From NCBI GenBank assembly GCA_003833135.1, contig QZLH01000113.1, positions 118,334 through 159,707 on the forward strand: a stretch of 41,374 nucleotides of DNA, written 5' to 3'. Positions 10,036-20,256 of the stretch are shown piece by piece. The translations under genes and the position numbers were made by a program. Below the pieces are notes generated by a model. That model searched no databases. It saw only the letters and a program-made list of their open reading frames with translations, and had not been told where the DNA came from. This DNA is from Oehlia diaphana. Taxonomy: Eukaryota > Glomeromycota > Glomeromycetes > Glomerales > Glomeraceae. Positions within the stretch are counted from its first letter, which is position 1. Each line of letters starts with the position of its first letter.

Positions 10036-10421
10036 AAACATTCCATTTTTGACAGGTTATATAAGTTTACTACATCTCTTAACATATTGTATAGAATATA
10101 TGTTAATTAATGATTTATTATAAAAGATTTGAAAAGGAATCCCAACACTATGCCATAATGTGTTATGTACCGCTAATTGGGTTATGTACCTATCCTGAAC
10201 GTCCTAATAGTTTCAGTAATATCTTGATTGCCCCTGACTCAAGTCCTTTTATCAGAATTGCTTTGGGCATCAAACACTCAGAGATTACGAACTCTTCCAA
10301 TGCGATAATAAAATCAATATTTTTTCGTGCAATTGTCAAGTACAAATGGCATTCCTTTGCGCGTTGGCGTCTCTTTGGAGTATTTCTTCTTTATTTGACT
10401 ATCCCTTGTCCTTTTACTGTA
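9549..10421 (+). repeat. Segmental duplication, copy 2
   Basis: Direct repeat of 1-875 at an offset of about 9.5 kb. Scattered substitutions and 1-4 base indels separate the copies; for example a four-base difference after CTTTGG near the end of the gene body. It ends just before the stop codon of the minus-strand gene at 10427, which marks the junction. Confidence 0.9.
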
Positions 10422-10426
10422 GGTAC

Positions 10427-11280
10427 CTTAGAAAATTACTTCAGAACACTTATTGCAAGTCTCCTCAAACAAATCGACATCATCATAATCAGATGGTGGC
10501 AATAACGGATCACTATCATCGTCCTTGCCACATGAGCAATATAACGTTCCTCTCTTATCAGTTCCTCTTGCACAAGTCCTGTGGATCATATCACCACAAA
10601 CGTTTAAAATGAGGGACCTAGGCGGGTCTTCTGTTAAATTGGGAGTAACACGGCCCATAATCTGGGATAGCTTCATTAGATTTAATCGACGAAAAATCCG
10701 GCTCTTCACGAAGAATATCCTCTGGGAGGTGTTTCAATATATGTAATGTAAGTGTTTTTAGGGTTCTATTGCGTCTTGGCTGTACCTCGTAAATATCTCT
10801 GCTTTGGGTAGAGGTGTTTATGATATCCTCCATTCCTTCAATACCCTCCATATGGATATCGTCCGCAGTGATCTTTTCCACATCAAATGGAACTTCTGTA
10901 TTAGCTGAGCTCTCTTGGTTCTCCATGGTATCGAATAACTGTAATTTCTCATACAAGGTGTTTTATGGCCCTGTTTTTATAGTGCATGTAAATGTCCTGG
11001 AGAAAGCAATTCCCGGATCTTCACTAGTAATTACGCACTGCATTTCGTCATTATGCTAATCCGGGATTGTCAAAAAATATCCATATTCGAAATGTTGTTT
11101 TATTAATATGATCATGTTTTTCGCGATACTTGTGACGCAAGTAATAAGTTTTTTATTACTACGTTCTCCAACTGCTTCTCTTCCAATTTCGCGACTCTTT
11201 CTTTAAGTTCAGCTTTCTCGAACTCAAGCCCAGTTATCTTAGTCATAAGTCTGGCATTTTCTTCTCTAAGTCAGATTCCA
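10427..11280 (-). pseudogene. Decayed coiled-coil and Cys-rich gene
   Basis: Read on the minus strand from about 11280: a coiled-coil segment (LREENARLMTKITGLEFEKA, then ELKERVAKLEEKQLENVV), then EMQCVITSEDPGIAF, one in-frame stop at about 10968, then MENQESSANTEVPF and an acidic stretch, then TLKTLTLHILKHLPEDIL. A frame change near 10640 leads into SLILNVCGDMIHRTCARG, YCSCGKDDDSD, and a final CNKCSEVIF. The spacing C-x4-H-x2-C...C-x-C...C-x2-C looks zinc-binding, RING-like or zinc-ribbon-like. I do not recognise the full protein. The stop and frame change argue for a pseudogene, although one may be an undetected intron. Its 3' end touches the duplication breakpoint at 10421. Confidence 0.5.
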
Positions 11281-11967
11281 TTTCAATAACGAGAAAAAAA
11301 TGCGAATATATATATGTGCCAATCTTACGTCGCACAGCCCCTATTCCTTCGGGAAGTAATTTTCCGATATTTGTACTACTGCGCATTTCAGGTGATCATC
11401 ACATGACGAAATTTTCCGCCTCGCTCTGCGCTTTTACACCCAATATTCAAGGCGATAGGTTCGTTTTTTATAATATTTATCATCACCCTATAAACCACCT
11501 ATACACTCTTTATATTTTCACTTTTATGGTCCCACCTTCTCGCATAAATGTTTGAAGCCAGAGAACGAAGTGATCCATTTTATGATAAGTGAATCGCTCT
11601 AGTACTTTATTAATAATGGATTTTTCTCTTCTGGATTAAAGATCAGAAGTCGGGTTTGTTAGATAATCTTGTTTAAGATATGACTGATGCACTCATATTA
11701 CATCGGATAATTTTTTCTTACTAGAAAAGTTAGAGACAAACGCCACCTTTGCCGAAAGAAATTATTTGCGATCGTGTTATGTTAGTATTTTACATAGCGT
11801 GTATTTTTTTCTGGTGTACAAATTGTTTTGCAATAAAGTAATCACCACCTTCGCACATTAAAAGATCATGAACTCGATATAGATGAAGATCTTTACTATT
11901 TTTCAGTAATTCGCAGTACAAAAATAAACTATGCTAAATAATATGCATATTTCCACTTATCGATATT
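11281..11967. other. Intergenic, no gene seen
   Basis: AT-rich stretch between two minus-strand gene remnants. A 79-codon plus-strand frame at 11316-11555 has no features suggesting a real protein. The sequence nearest 11968 would hold the 3' end of the Crinkler-like gene. Confidence 0.4.
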
Positions 11968-13955
11968 TTAACTATTTATGCTAACTTTTCTATAATATTC
12001 AGGATCCGATGGCAATGTAATTGTAAATTCCGTACATGCACTATTGTGTTTGACATTAATTATAACGATTTCTTCTGGAACATCGTCAGGAACTGATGGT
12101 GAATTTTGGCCTTTTAGAAAGAAATTGACAAGTTGTACTTCCATTTTGTAATGATTGGCATAACCTTGAGCCTGTTCTATTGGTTTCTCAAAATCTGTTG
12201 GTGATATTTTATTGCATTTGAGCGAATAAGCTACCTTATTTTGGTTGCTATCAACTATCATCAAATCAAGATGGGTTCTACCTTCACCTTTCATCTTGAG
12301 CAAGCACATCATTGGTTTAGGTAATAAGCCATTAAGGACAGAAAAAAGTGATACTTGCATAACCCTTTCTGACATGCCTACTTTATTTCAAGCTCTTTTA
12401 TCAGTAACTACGCTGGGATCAATAGAACCTGACCCAAATCAGAAGGGTCACCTGGAATTTCACTCTTGATATAGGCTTTAAAGGTTTTTATTTAACAAGA
12501 TATTAAGGCAATGAAGGAGAGTAATTTTTATATCTTAGCAAATTCTCATTATCAGAAAATCTGTATATAAGAAATCTGTTGGTGAAAAGAAAATTTTTTT
12601 CCAGAAAATAAACACATAAAATAATACAGCTTGTAAATGCAAAATTTAAGTCTACGGGGTAAAGAATTCCAATATCAAGTAATTTTTTGTCTAGGTCATT
12701 GATTGCAGTTAAGTCACTTAAATCCATTTCCCAACAATCTGACATATATTCTGTAAGACTGCAAATATACTTCTTTTCATTAATATTCATCTTTCTTATT
12801 TCATTTTTCAGTGCGATATGGGTACCATTCATATACTGTGAAAGGTTTACTTGCAATACTTTTCCCCACTGCAAAGTGTTTGGTAGATTATCATGAAAAG
12901 CTTTAACAGATTCATAAAGGATGCTGGATGTCTGCAAGACTCCTCTACAATCTTTATTCAAATCAGGTTGAACGCCATTTTTTATTTATACTAAATTGAT
13001 AAAATTCAAAGTACTTGCCCATTTCTTTAGTGCTGAATAGTGGCATTTTTTCAAATTTAAAAGGCCTTAGTATCCAAAAATTTTCAGTTTTTTTAAAAAA
13101 TTTTTTGTTATATATATCACTTTATTGCTATAATTTTTAGAAAGAACTATTTTAAGGTGAAGAAAAACAGCTAGTATAGCCTTGTTGAAAGGTGATATAA
13201 GTTCTCCATCATTTTTCATCAAATTCACAAGGATAAAAGTACCCACTGCAACATAGTATGACTTTGCATTTGAAATTTTCGAAAGAAATATTTGCCCACA
13301 TCATAGAGCTCTGATTTTGTGAATATATACTGAAATTCATCGATAAGGAGGTATAAAGGTTTATTCAGTGCAAAGATACGTTTAAAAGTCGCTGTTTCAT
13401 TAAGTGTTTCTTTAATGAGAATATATGACATAAAACTAAAAAATCCTTCTTGCTTGTTTGCTATGTAGCACCCTGTACACTTGGCATTGAGAATGCATGT
13501 AATCTAGTTTCTTTCACACCTGAGTGTTTCTCTAAGCTCTAACAAAAAGTCAACTTTTCACTTTGATAAAAACCATGAATAATAAACGACTGTCTTTCCA
13601 AAAAACAGATTTCACTACTTGAAAGATATCTCTTTCGTATATAGGAAGCATCAGCAAACCTTGATGTGGGTGTAATGGCCCTGCTGTTATTATAATATGA
13701 TCCTCATATTTTCTTTTATCAGCTAATCAAAACAAAAAAATAATGTATACGTCAGACATAGTGTATCTGGTATACAATAATAAGACAACAGATATCGAGA
13801 AATTAATTCAAGTTGCGTTAACTTGCGTTTGACTAAAATTTATTATGACTCACTTACCAGAAACAGGTTGCTCTATGATAACGCGAATGTATTTTTTGGC
13901 AGATTTGACGATAAGAAGCAGGAAAGAAAAGTACAAATTTATGTAAGTTTTCAGT
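11968..13955 (-). pseudogene. Crinkler-type P-loop NTPase and nuclease gene, decayed
   Basis: In minus-strand order: an exon with AKKYIRVIIEQPV, like the end of a Crinkler N-terminal domain, leads to a donor GTAAGT at 13859 and an acceptor TTTTGATTAG near 13727, joined in phase. Next come HIIITAGPLHPHQGLL, then a Walker-A-like site at 13550-13580 reading HGFYQSEKLT, and a Walker-B-like LYLLIDEFQYIF at about 13350. A frame change leads to YYVAVGTFILVNLMKNDGEL. 12503-12961 is open (KDCRGVLQTSSILYE...), and 11968-12375 carries LDLMIVDSNQNKVAYSLK and PIEQAQGYANHY, resembling a PD-(D/E)xK nuclease. The key Walker-A Gly-Lys is replaced (SEK) and the nuclease E-x-K reads S-L-K. With several frame changes, this is an inactive effector relic. 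Confidence 0.6.
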
Positions 13956-13959
13956 TTAT

Positions 13960-14556
13960 TTGACAATTTTCTTGAGCTCAGAAATACGATTATTCCTTCC
14001 TATAGTAATGTCAGTAATAGAAGTACTTCTTTGAACCTAGCACCAAAGTCTAATAGATGTTCCAGAAATTATGACTGTAGACATTTTGGATGTTCTTATT
14101 TGTATGACAATAGACAAACAGGGAAGAGAATTTTTTCGTAATATAAATTTGTGATATCAATTTATATAAGAAATCGATTATCACATAGATTGATCTTATA
14201 GTTAATCAGTTACGCAACTATAATATATATACAGATACCATATCTGTCACATCAGATTACAAAAATCATGCTTTATAGTACTTCACATAAAAAAAGTGCT
14301 AAACGCAAGTGATAAAAAATAAATACAAGCGCAAGAGCTACTGATTCCCATTCTTGTGGTTACCATGAGCCATGTAATCCATGTTTTCCATTGCAAATTG
14401 GAACAGAATTTGGTCTGCTGTTCTATTAGTTAGAAAATCGGAGGCAATACTAGCCGTCCCTATAAAATTTCTTTGTTCATATAAGAAAAAATTCATGGAA
14501 ACACTCATAAGGACAATCTCGATATCATTTTTGAGCTTACTAGTTTGATTTATTGA
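13960..14556. other. Intergenic, no gene seen
   Basis: AT-rich. 13960-14130 may hold the missing 5' exon of the Crinkler-like gene, but no open frame could be linked to it. An AGTGCT-type short inverted phrase occurs near 14278-14300. Confidence 0.35.
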
Positions 14557-14776
14557 GTTTTTTACTACCTGTTCCTATGTCCCTATGAGTCCCTATGAAA
14601 TATAAATGTTCTTAGAAAAAAATGAGATTTTTTCTATGGTATGTTACCTTCAGTACCTATATACTGTATGTTATAGGTATAGTTGATATATGGTTGATGT
14701 ACTATGGTATAAAAAAAAGGTAAAGAAGTCCAAAATTTCATAGGAACTCATAGGAATATAAGAACAGTAAAAAAGA
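14557..14776. mobile_element. MITE-like inverted-repeat element (about 220 bp)
   Basis: The left arm at 14557-14603 (TTTTTTACTACCTGTTCCTA, TGAGTCCCTATGAAAT) matches the inverse of 14732-14776 (ATTTCATAGGAACTCATAGG, ATATAAGAACAGTAAAAAA). The arms are about 45 bp with few mismatches. The centre contains short symmetrical ATAGGTA/TACCTATA phrases. It is non-coding, and no target duplication was defined. Confidence 0.65.
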
Positions 14777-14991
14777 CGGCTTTTCAGAATTTAAAATTAC
14801 TAGTTTACTATCTTGAGGCATTTTCATGGGATATGGAAGATAGTTTTAGAGGGCCAAATTTTTTGATGGGTCATAGGGGTTAGCAAAGCTAACAGGTCCT
14901 TAGGGTCAACTTATAGCATTGGGCATTTTCATTTTATCGAGAACCTCTCTTAACATCTTTAGTGTCTACCCCATCTTATCCAACTCTTCCA

Positions 14992-15197
14992 GTGATAATA
15001 GGGCCCCTGAATACGTTTATATCACACTATTTCTTTTATGTCACGTCTGTCTATATACTTAATAATAGAAATTTCTAAAAACATATGTGTAACCGTACAC
15101 TTTTTACCATTTTAATACTAGTAAACTTAGTAGATATCACATCAATTATCACGACGAACATCAATCATAGTATAGTATTCAGGGGCCCTGTGATAAT
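14992..15197. mobile_element. hAT-type MITE with perfect 8-bp target duplication
   Basis: A 15-bp perfect terminal inverted repeat (AGGGCCCCTGAATAC at 15000-15014, its complement at 15175-15189) bounds a 190-bp non-coding AT-rich element. The flanks are identical: GTGATAAT at 14992-14999 and again at 15190-15197. An 8-bp duplication with short GGGCC-containing ends is typical of hAT elements. With no transposase gene, it must have been moved in trans. The intact ends and duplication suggest a fairly recent insertion. Confidence 0.9.
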
Positions 15198-15218
15198 ATG
15201 CTTTCGAATGGTACTTAT

Positions 15219-15485
15219 TTACATGCATGTTACAAAATCCATATTTTGAAGCTGTTGGTCTTTCACACCCATTTTGTTTGCATGAAGATCACTGGTGTTT
15301 TTGCCAGTAAATACTACACCCTTCTGGTCATATACATCCTTGCCCACAAACCTCCCCTTTATTGGAGTGATACTGACAAATGTATTCACTTTCCTTTTCA
15401 ATATAATCCTTGGTGAATCTGATGTCCATTTTGGTATTATTCTTAGCCGGGCAAAGTCCCAAACATTTGTATTTATTTTTCGCAT
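15219..15485 (-). pseudogene. Possible coding fragment of unknown function
   Basis: An 88-codon minus-strand frame of moderate composition (RIILKRKVNTFVSITPIKGR, FVGKDVYDQKGVVFTGKN) lies immediately beside the hAT MITE. The Gly/Val/Asp content and low Asn/Lys-run content make it more coding-like than most frames here, but no family is recognised and no upstream or downstream exon is evident. It could be one exon of a gene interrupted by the MITE, or a chance frame. Confidence 0.3.
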
Positions 15486-15987
15486 GTAATAATAAAAAAG
15501 TTTTCTTATAAAAATTTTGGCGAACTCGGTTCGCCCAAAATCACGTGATTTATTTTATTTAAATATTTCCACAATAAAGGATATTTCACAAAGAAATAAT
15601 AAGGTATGTTGTTTTATTGCTTGGCTAGCTTCTAGGAATATATTATCATGATGCTAATCAAGCTTTGTCGGCTTTATAGTTGTGTAAGGTTGTGTAATTG
15701 GTTAATTTATTTCAGAATTATAGAAACATATTAGATAGACGTATAGATATCGAAAAATTAGCATGATTAGGTAGTATTGACGGGAAAACACTGGTTAGGG
15801 TTCGAGATGCTTGCTCTTTTGTAATAACTAACCTCTCTACATACGCTTCAAAATTATTTTTTTGCAAAGTTTATTTATTTAGCATTAAGATATTCAAATT
15901 ACATATATTATAGATTAGCAATAGCAAATAAAAAAATTGCATGAAAGAAAGATAAAAGAAAAATCTCAAAAAAATACTGTCCTAGCA
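15486..15987. other. Intergenic DNA with a small palindrome
   Basis: No gene is seen. At 15514-15539 lies the near-palindrome TTTTGGCGAAC-TCG-GTTCGCCCAAAA, followed by CACGTGA (15542-15548). A related GTTCGCCCGAAC phrase occurs at about 31324, so this may be a dispersed regulatory or repeat motif. Confidence 0.45.
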
Positions 15988-16475
15988 TTATTCTAATATT
16001 CATAAATTTTTACCAATTTAATACATATACATTTAAAATTATTTAAATTGCTTGGCCAAATCACCCAAATGATAATCATCATCTTGAATAAGATGAGAAT
16101 AATCTTTATAAAAAGAAGAATTTCTAAAAACTCGGGCATCATGTACTGAGCCTGGCCAGCCAACATCAAAACTAGTAAAAATGTCTCTATCATTTACAAT
16201 ACCTTGATAGTGAATAGCATAGCATTTTTTCTAGTAAAGTAAACCTCTGGATCTTTATTTGGAGCATTTCTCATAGGAATATAGGTTCCATCAACTGCTC
16301 CAATTACATTTTTAAGGCCTCCTAAATTTTCAAATCCTTCATTAACTTTTTTACGCTCTTCTGAAGTAGGCCATTTAACAAACCTCTTTTTTTTTTAGCT
16401 AAAATTACCTGAATAACTCGTTTAGTATAAAGAATTACAACCCTTCTCCTGTTCCAAATCTTGAACAAACTTCAA
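15988..16475 (-). pseudogene. PIF/Harbinger-type transposase remnant
   Basis: Minus strand. The frame starts with RFGTGEG and, after a shift, TKRVIQVILAKKKRFVKWPT, then ENLGGLKNVIGAVDGTYIPM with the first catalytic Asp in AVDGT. A one-base loss in an A-run near 16230 shifts the frame, and the match continues HYQGIVNDRDIFTSFDVGWP, GSVHDARVFRNSSFYKDYSH with the second Asp in HDARVF. The reading stops at 16039 (LGDLAKQFK, stop), before the third acidic residue. This order (GAVDGTxIP, then GWPGSVHDARVFRNS) is diagnostic of DDE transposases of the PIF/Harbinger superfamily (HARBI1-like). It is broken and 3'-truncated, so inactive. Confidence 0.85.
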
Positions 16476-16582
16476 ACTTCCAGTAGATTGTAACGGTAAA
16501 AGAATAGAAGTCGTTGAAGCCAATCATATCTATTACGGTCAATCCGATCAATCAAAAATGTACTCAATTATAACTGCGGTTT

Positions 16583-16660
16583 GATTGGTTACACTATTTT
16601 TAATAATATTTCAATTCTTCACGTGATATAATATTAGAACATGTACGCGTCTTTTTCGTG
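16583..16660 (+). promoter_or_regulatory. KNL1 promoter motifs: CCAAT box (inverse), CACGTG, MCB and SCB
   Basis: In the 120 bp before the ATG at 16700 are GATTGG (inverse CCAAT, 16583-16588), CACGTG (16620-16625), ACGCGT (MCB, 16645-16650) and TTTCGTG (inverse of SCB CACGAAA, 16654-16660). In yeasts, MCB and SCB bind MBF and SBF and drive G1/S transcription. Their tight pairing upstream of a kinetochore gene suggests cell-cycle-timed expression; this is an inference by homology of motifs. Confidence 0.55.
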
Positions 16661-16699
16661 AACTTTCCTATTTTTGATAGAGTTTACGATTCCATAGCT

Positions 16700-19600
16700 A
16701 TGGAAGGCAAAAGAGAACTAAGGCGTTCACCAAGGCTTAATAAATCGCCAAAGCGTCGTCGGAATTCTTTAGTATGCCATTTCCTAAAGTTATAACAATT
16801 AACGTTAAATTACATTTTTGTTTACTATTCTTAAATAAAATATTAGTTACCACCTCCTACTAAAAGTATTTTAAAAAAAAGTGAAGATACTACGAATTTC
16901 GATATTCTACAAGACGAAAATACAACCACCACTAATGTTTTAGGTTCATTATGGGAAAGTAATACAACTATATTTACGAGGAACTTTGAAGAGTCGGAAA
17001 TTACAGAGAAGTAAGATTATCGATCAATTATTTAATTTATTAATAATTGAACATAAAATTAATGTTTTATCAGTTATGATGGGCAAAAGCGTAGAAAATC
17101 TTTAGGTAGAAGGGTCAGTTTTGCTTCAAAAGCTCGTGTTCGGTAATTTCGGTTCAAATTATGTTCTATAACTCTATAATTTTCGAATAATTAATATTTT
17201 TGGTCATTGTTTCTCAGTTTATTTGATAAAGATGAAGCTACGGAAAATCAAGAACCAGAACAAGATAAATCAAATTCTTTAAATGGAAATAAAGATGAAG
17301 CATCAGAGTTTATGCTTTCAATTCCTACACCATCCCCTAATGATAGCATGATTGAAAACGTCGAGTCATCATCTTCTACTACAAAGTATGTCACTTTTTT
17401 TGGTTATTATTTTACAAAATGTAATTATATTATTTGCTAATTGTATATTAGTAGTCAGTCTGAAGAAGATGGTAAAGGTAAATATGCAAAATCAACAGAA
17501 AAAAAAATTATTATGATTTCTAACGATAATCAAAGCACGTCACAAAACATGTCACAAGCTCAAAATTCAAATACGCAGATGATTTGTCAAAATAATACGG
17601 TACTCGGACCTGTGAACGACCAGAAGTCATTTAAGGATCATGATGACACGTTTGCATCTAAAGATATGTCACTTGTATCGATGATTGGCCCAACTTCAAT
17701 TGAACGTCATGATACTACATCTACGTCAGTGTGTCCTTGTGACATGACATTGGTATCGATAGTCAACCAGTCTCCATCTGGTAATCACGAAATTACAAAC
17801 ACTTCAGTGGATGCTCAAGACATGACTTTGGCATCAATGGTTGGCCTACCCCCATCTGAGAATTGCCATACGTCAATGAATGTTCAAGACACAATGCGAA
17901 TATCGATGGCCAACCAGCCTTCATCTGAGAATTGCACATCAATGAATGTTCGTGATATGACTTTGGCATCAATGGTTGGTGTGTCTCCGTCTGAGGATTG
18001 TCATACGTCAATGAATGTTCAAGACACAACGCGAATATCGATGGTCAACCAGCCTTCATCTGAGAATTGCACATCAATGGATGTTCGAGATATGACTTTG
18101 GCATCAATGGTTGGTGTGTCTCCGTCTAAGAATTGTCATACGTCAATGAATGTTCAAGGCACGATGCGAATATCAATGGTCAACCAGCCTCCATCTGAGA
18201 ACTGCACTTCAATAGGTGTTCGAGATATGACTTTGGCATCAATGGTTGGTTTGTCTCCGTCTGAGAGCTGCCATACATCAATGGATGTTCAAGACACGGC
18301 GCGAATATCGATAGTCAACCGGTCTCCATCTGAGAATTGTACATCAATGGACCTTCGAGACATGACTATTGCATCGATGGTTGGTATGTCACCGTCTGGG
18401 AATAATACACTAATAAATGTTAAAGAAATGACTTTAGCATCATTAGCCGACCAGTCACCACCTAAATCAATGGGTGATAAAAACATGACTCCAACATCAA
18501 TGATCAACCGATCTCCATCTGAATCAACGGGAGATAAACTAACACCAATAATCAACCAATCTCCATCTAAATCAATAGAGTTTAAAAATTTAACTCTAAC
18601 ATCAATGGTCAGCCGGTCTCCATCTGATTTCAAAGACATGACTCTAGCATCAATGGTCGACATGTCATCAGCTGAAATTCACAAAATTACATCCACACCA
18701 ATAGATGTTAACGATATCACTACAGCAGATCATAGTATTATTTCTTCAGAAGATATGTCGTTAGTTTCCGAAGAAAATATATACAATAATGATAAACGAA
18801 CAATCTTTCAAAGATTAGATATTAATTTGCAACCAAATGAACGACGAGAAACAACACTCTTTGATGTGACCGATGCTTCATTGATAAATGAGGCGAACGT
18901 GAAACTTTGTGATGGAACTACTGCCATGTTATGTGATGAAGATATTACAGACATCGTGATAAATGAAACCATCAATACAGGAGATCTGAACATTAAAGAA
19001 TGTCAAAAATCAGATTTTGCTGACACAGAAGAAATGAAATTCATGAAAGCCATGATTGAGGAACAGAATCAGCAGATAGAATTTTTTGAAGCTGAACTTG
19101 AAGGTATTAATAAAGAAACCCAAAGTCTGAGAGAGATGCGTGATTATTTGATAAAGGAAAAAGCAGAAATAGAACAGGTACTTGAAATTTTCTTAGTCAC
19201 GTTATTAATATTTAAACTTAGTATTTCAATTTTATTAAGAAAATTCGCGATGCCAAACGACTTGTAGAAGGAACTCAATGTTATACTGAGAAGGACCTCA
19301 ATGAGGTACAAGGTAAGCATTAAATGAGTATTTAAATTCTATTACAACTTTTTATAAATTAGAAATCTTCTTAAAGAACAATATAGGATTCTCATTGATA
19401 AACATAAATGGTTCCCTAAAAAGTTATCTGAAGAACTTGTGCATTTAGTATATGATGAAACTGTGCAGGTTAAAATTGATACAAGAGATCCGTGTAAACG
19501 TGACGACACGAATATACCCTTTGTTGAAGTATCACTCGATTTAAATGACGATATGAAGTACGATGAAAAATTATACGTAAGAATTTATTTTCATATTTAT

Positions 19601-20256
19601 CTATATATGTGTTCTTTTGAACCTTAACATTGCGTTGATTTATTTATAGTACCAAGCTATTTTTGGTGGAATTCAAAAATTTGCTTTGAATTATAAAGGA
19701 ACAATAGAAATCGCGGCAGTAAGTAAAACAAAACGGTACCTAAAAAAAATTATGACTTTATTAACAGTGATTCAATAATTAATTAGTGTTCCAGAATCGT
19801 AAAGCCAATAGCCACTTATTGGAGAAATTCGAAACAACTTTATCGGGATTATCGTGTTCTAAGATTTAAATTACCTACAGAAATTATTGATAGTCAAATC
19901 ATTAATAATGAAAAATCAATAATAATGATGATCAGGGTAAATTTTTTTAATTATAAAGCAAAAACAAATTTTTATATAAAATTTCTTTTTCGATGGGAAG
20001 ACGTTATTAGTTATCCAAATATTTCAAACCTTTTATGGGAAATTGAAGTTATTTATGGTAAAGTAAAGTAAGTAAATACTAAATAATTTTTTTAATTTAT
20101 TTAAACGAATTTTACTCACGATTTATACTTGTTATTTTTTAATTATTTAGCGATCCATTTATAAAAGAAACACTTAACAAACATCTTTCAAGTAATGTCC
20201 TCGGATGTATTAGAGATTCTTGTGTTGTTATACAAAAAAATGGATTTGTTTTCTGA
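16700..20256 (+). CDS. SPC7: Kinetochore scaffold KNL1/Spc7/Spc105 (ten exons)
   Basis: Exons inferred from splice signals: 16700-16771, 16847-17010, 17074-17142, 17218-17385, 17452-19177, 19240-19312, 19377-19576, 19650-19718, 19787-20067, 20151-20256; together 975 codons plus stop, phases consistent throughout. The protein binds microtubules/Mis12 at the outer kinetochore and recruits PP1 and Bub3-Bub1. Visible signs: TKSILKK (SILK, residues 31-34) and GRRVSFASK (RVSF, residues 92-95), the two PP1 docking motifs; a MELT-type array at about residues 229-593 (KDMS, CDMT, QDMT, RDMT, KEMT, KNLT, EDMS); a coiled coil at about 682-733 (EEMKFMKAMIEEQNQQIEFF); then a C-terminal Spc7-like region to 975 (HKWFPKKLSEELVHLVYDE, KLPTEIID, FLFRWEDVISYP). 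Exon 7's acceptor (TTAAAG at 19371-19376) was chosen because it alone keeps the frame. Start is the first ATG, giving a basic N-terminus (RRSPRLNKSPKRRR). Confidence 0.9.
17819..18358 (+). repeat. 135-bp coding tandem repeat in the MELT array
   Basis: Four consecutive units of exactly 135 bp (starts 17819, 17954, 18089, 18224) with a partial fifth from 18359. Each encodes 45 residues: a canonical site DMTLASMVG, a spacer with SPSE-CHTSM, then a second, altered site (DTMRIS, DTTRIS, GTMRIS or DTARIS), then NQPSSENCTSM. Before and after the array the sites are more diverged, so the ordered block is the newest expansion. Confidence 0.9.

Noticed and set aside
15780..15830. tRNA-like GGTTCGAGAT phrase
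   Set aside because: The B-box consensus GGTTCRANNCC is not met and no A box or acceptor stem pairs with it.
17793..18663. Minus-strand open frames antisense to the KNL1 MELT array
   Set aside because: They mirror the 135-bp coding repeat in another frame and carry no independent features.
19937..19958. Possible 22-bp intron in KNL1 after MMIR (GTAAAT...AAAG)
   Set aside because: It is far too short, and the frame stays open without it, so the exon was kept continuous to 20067.
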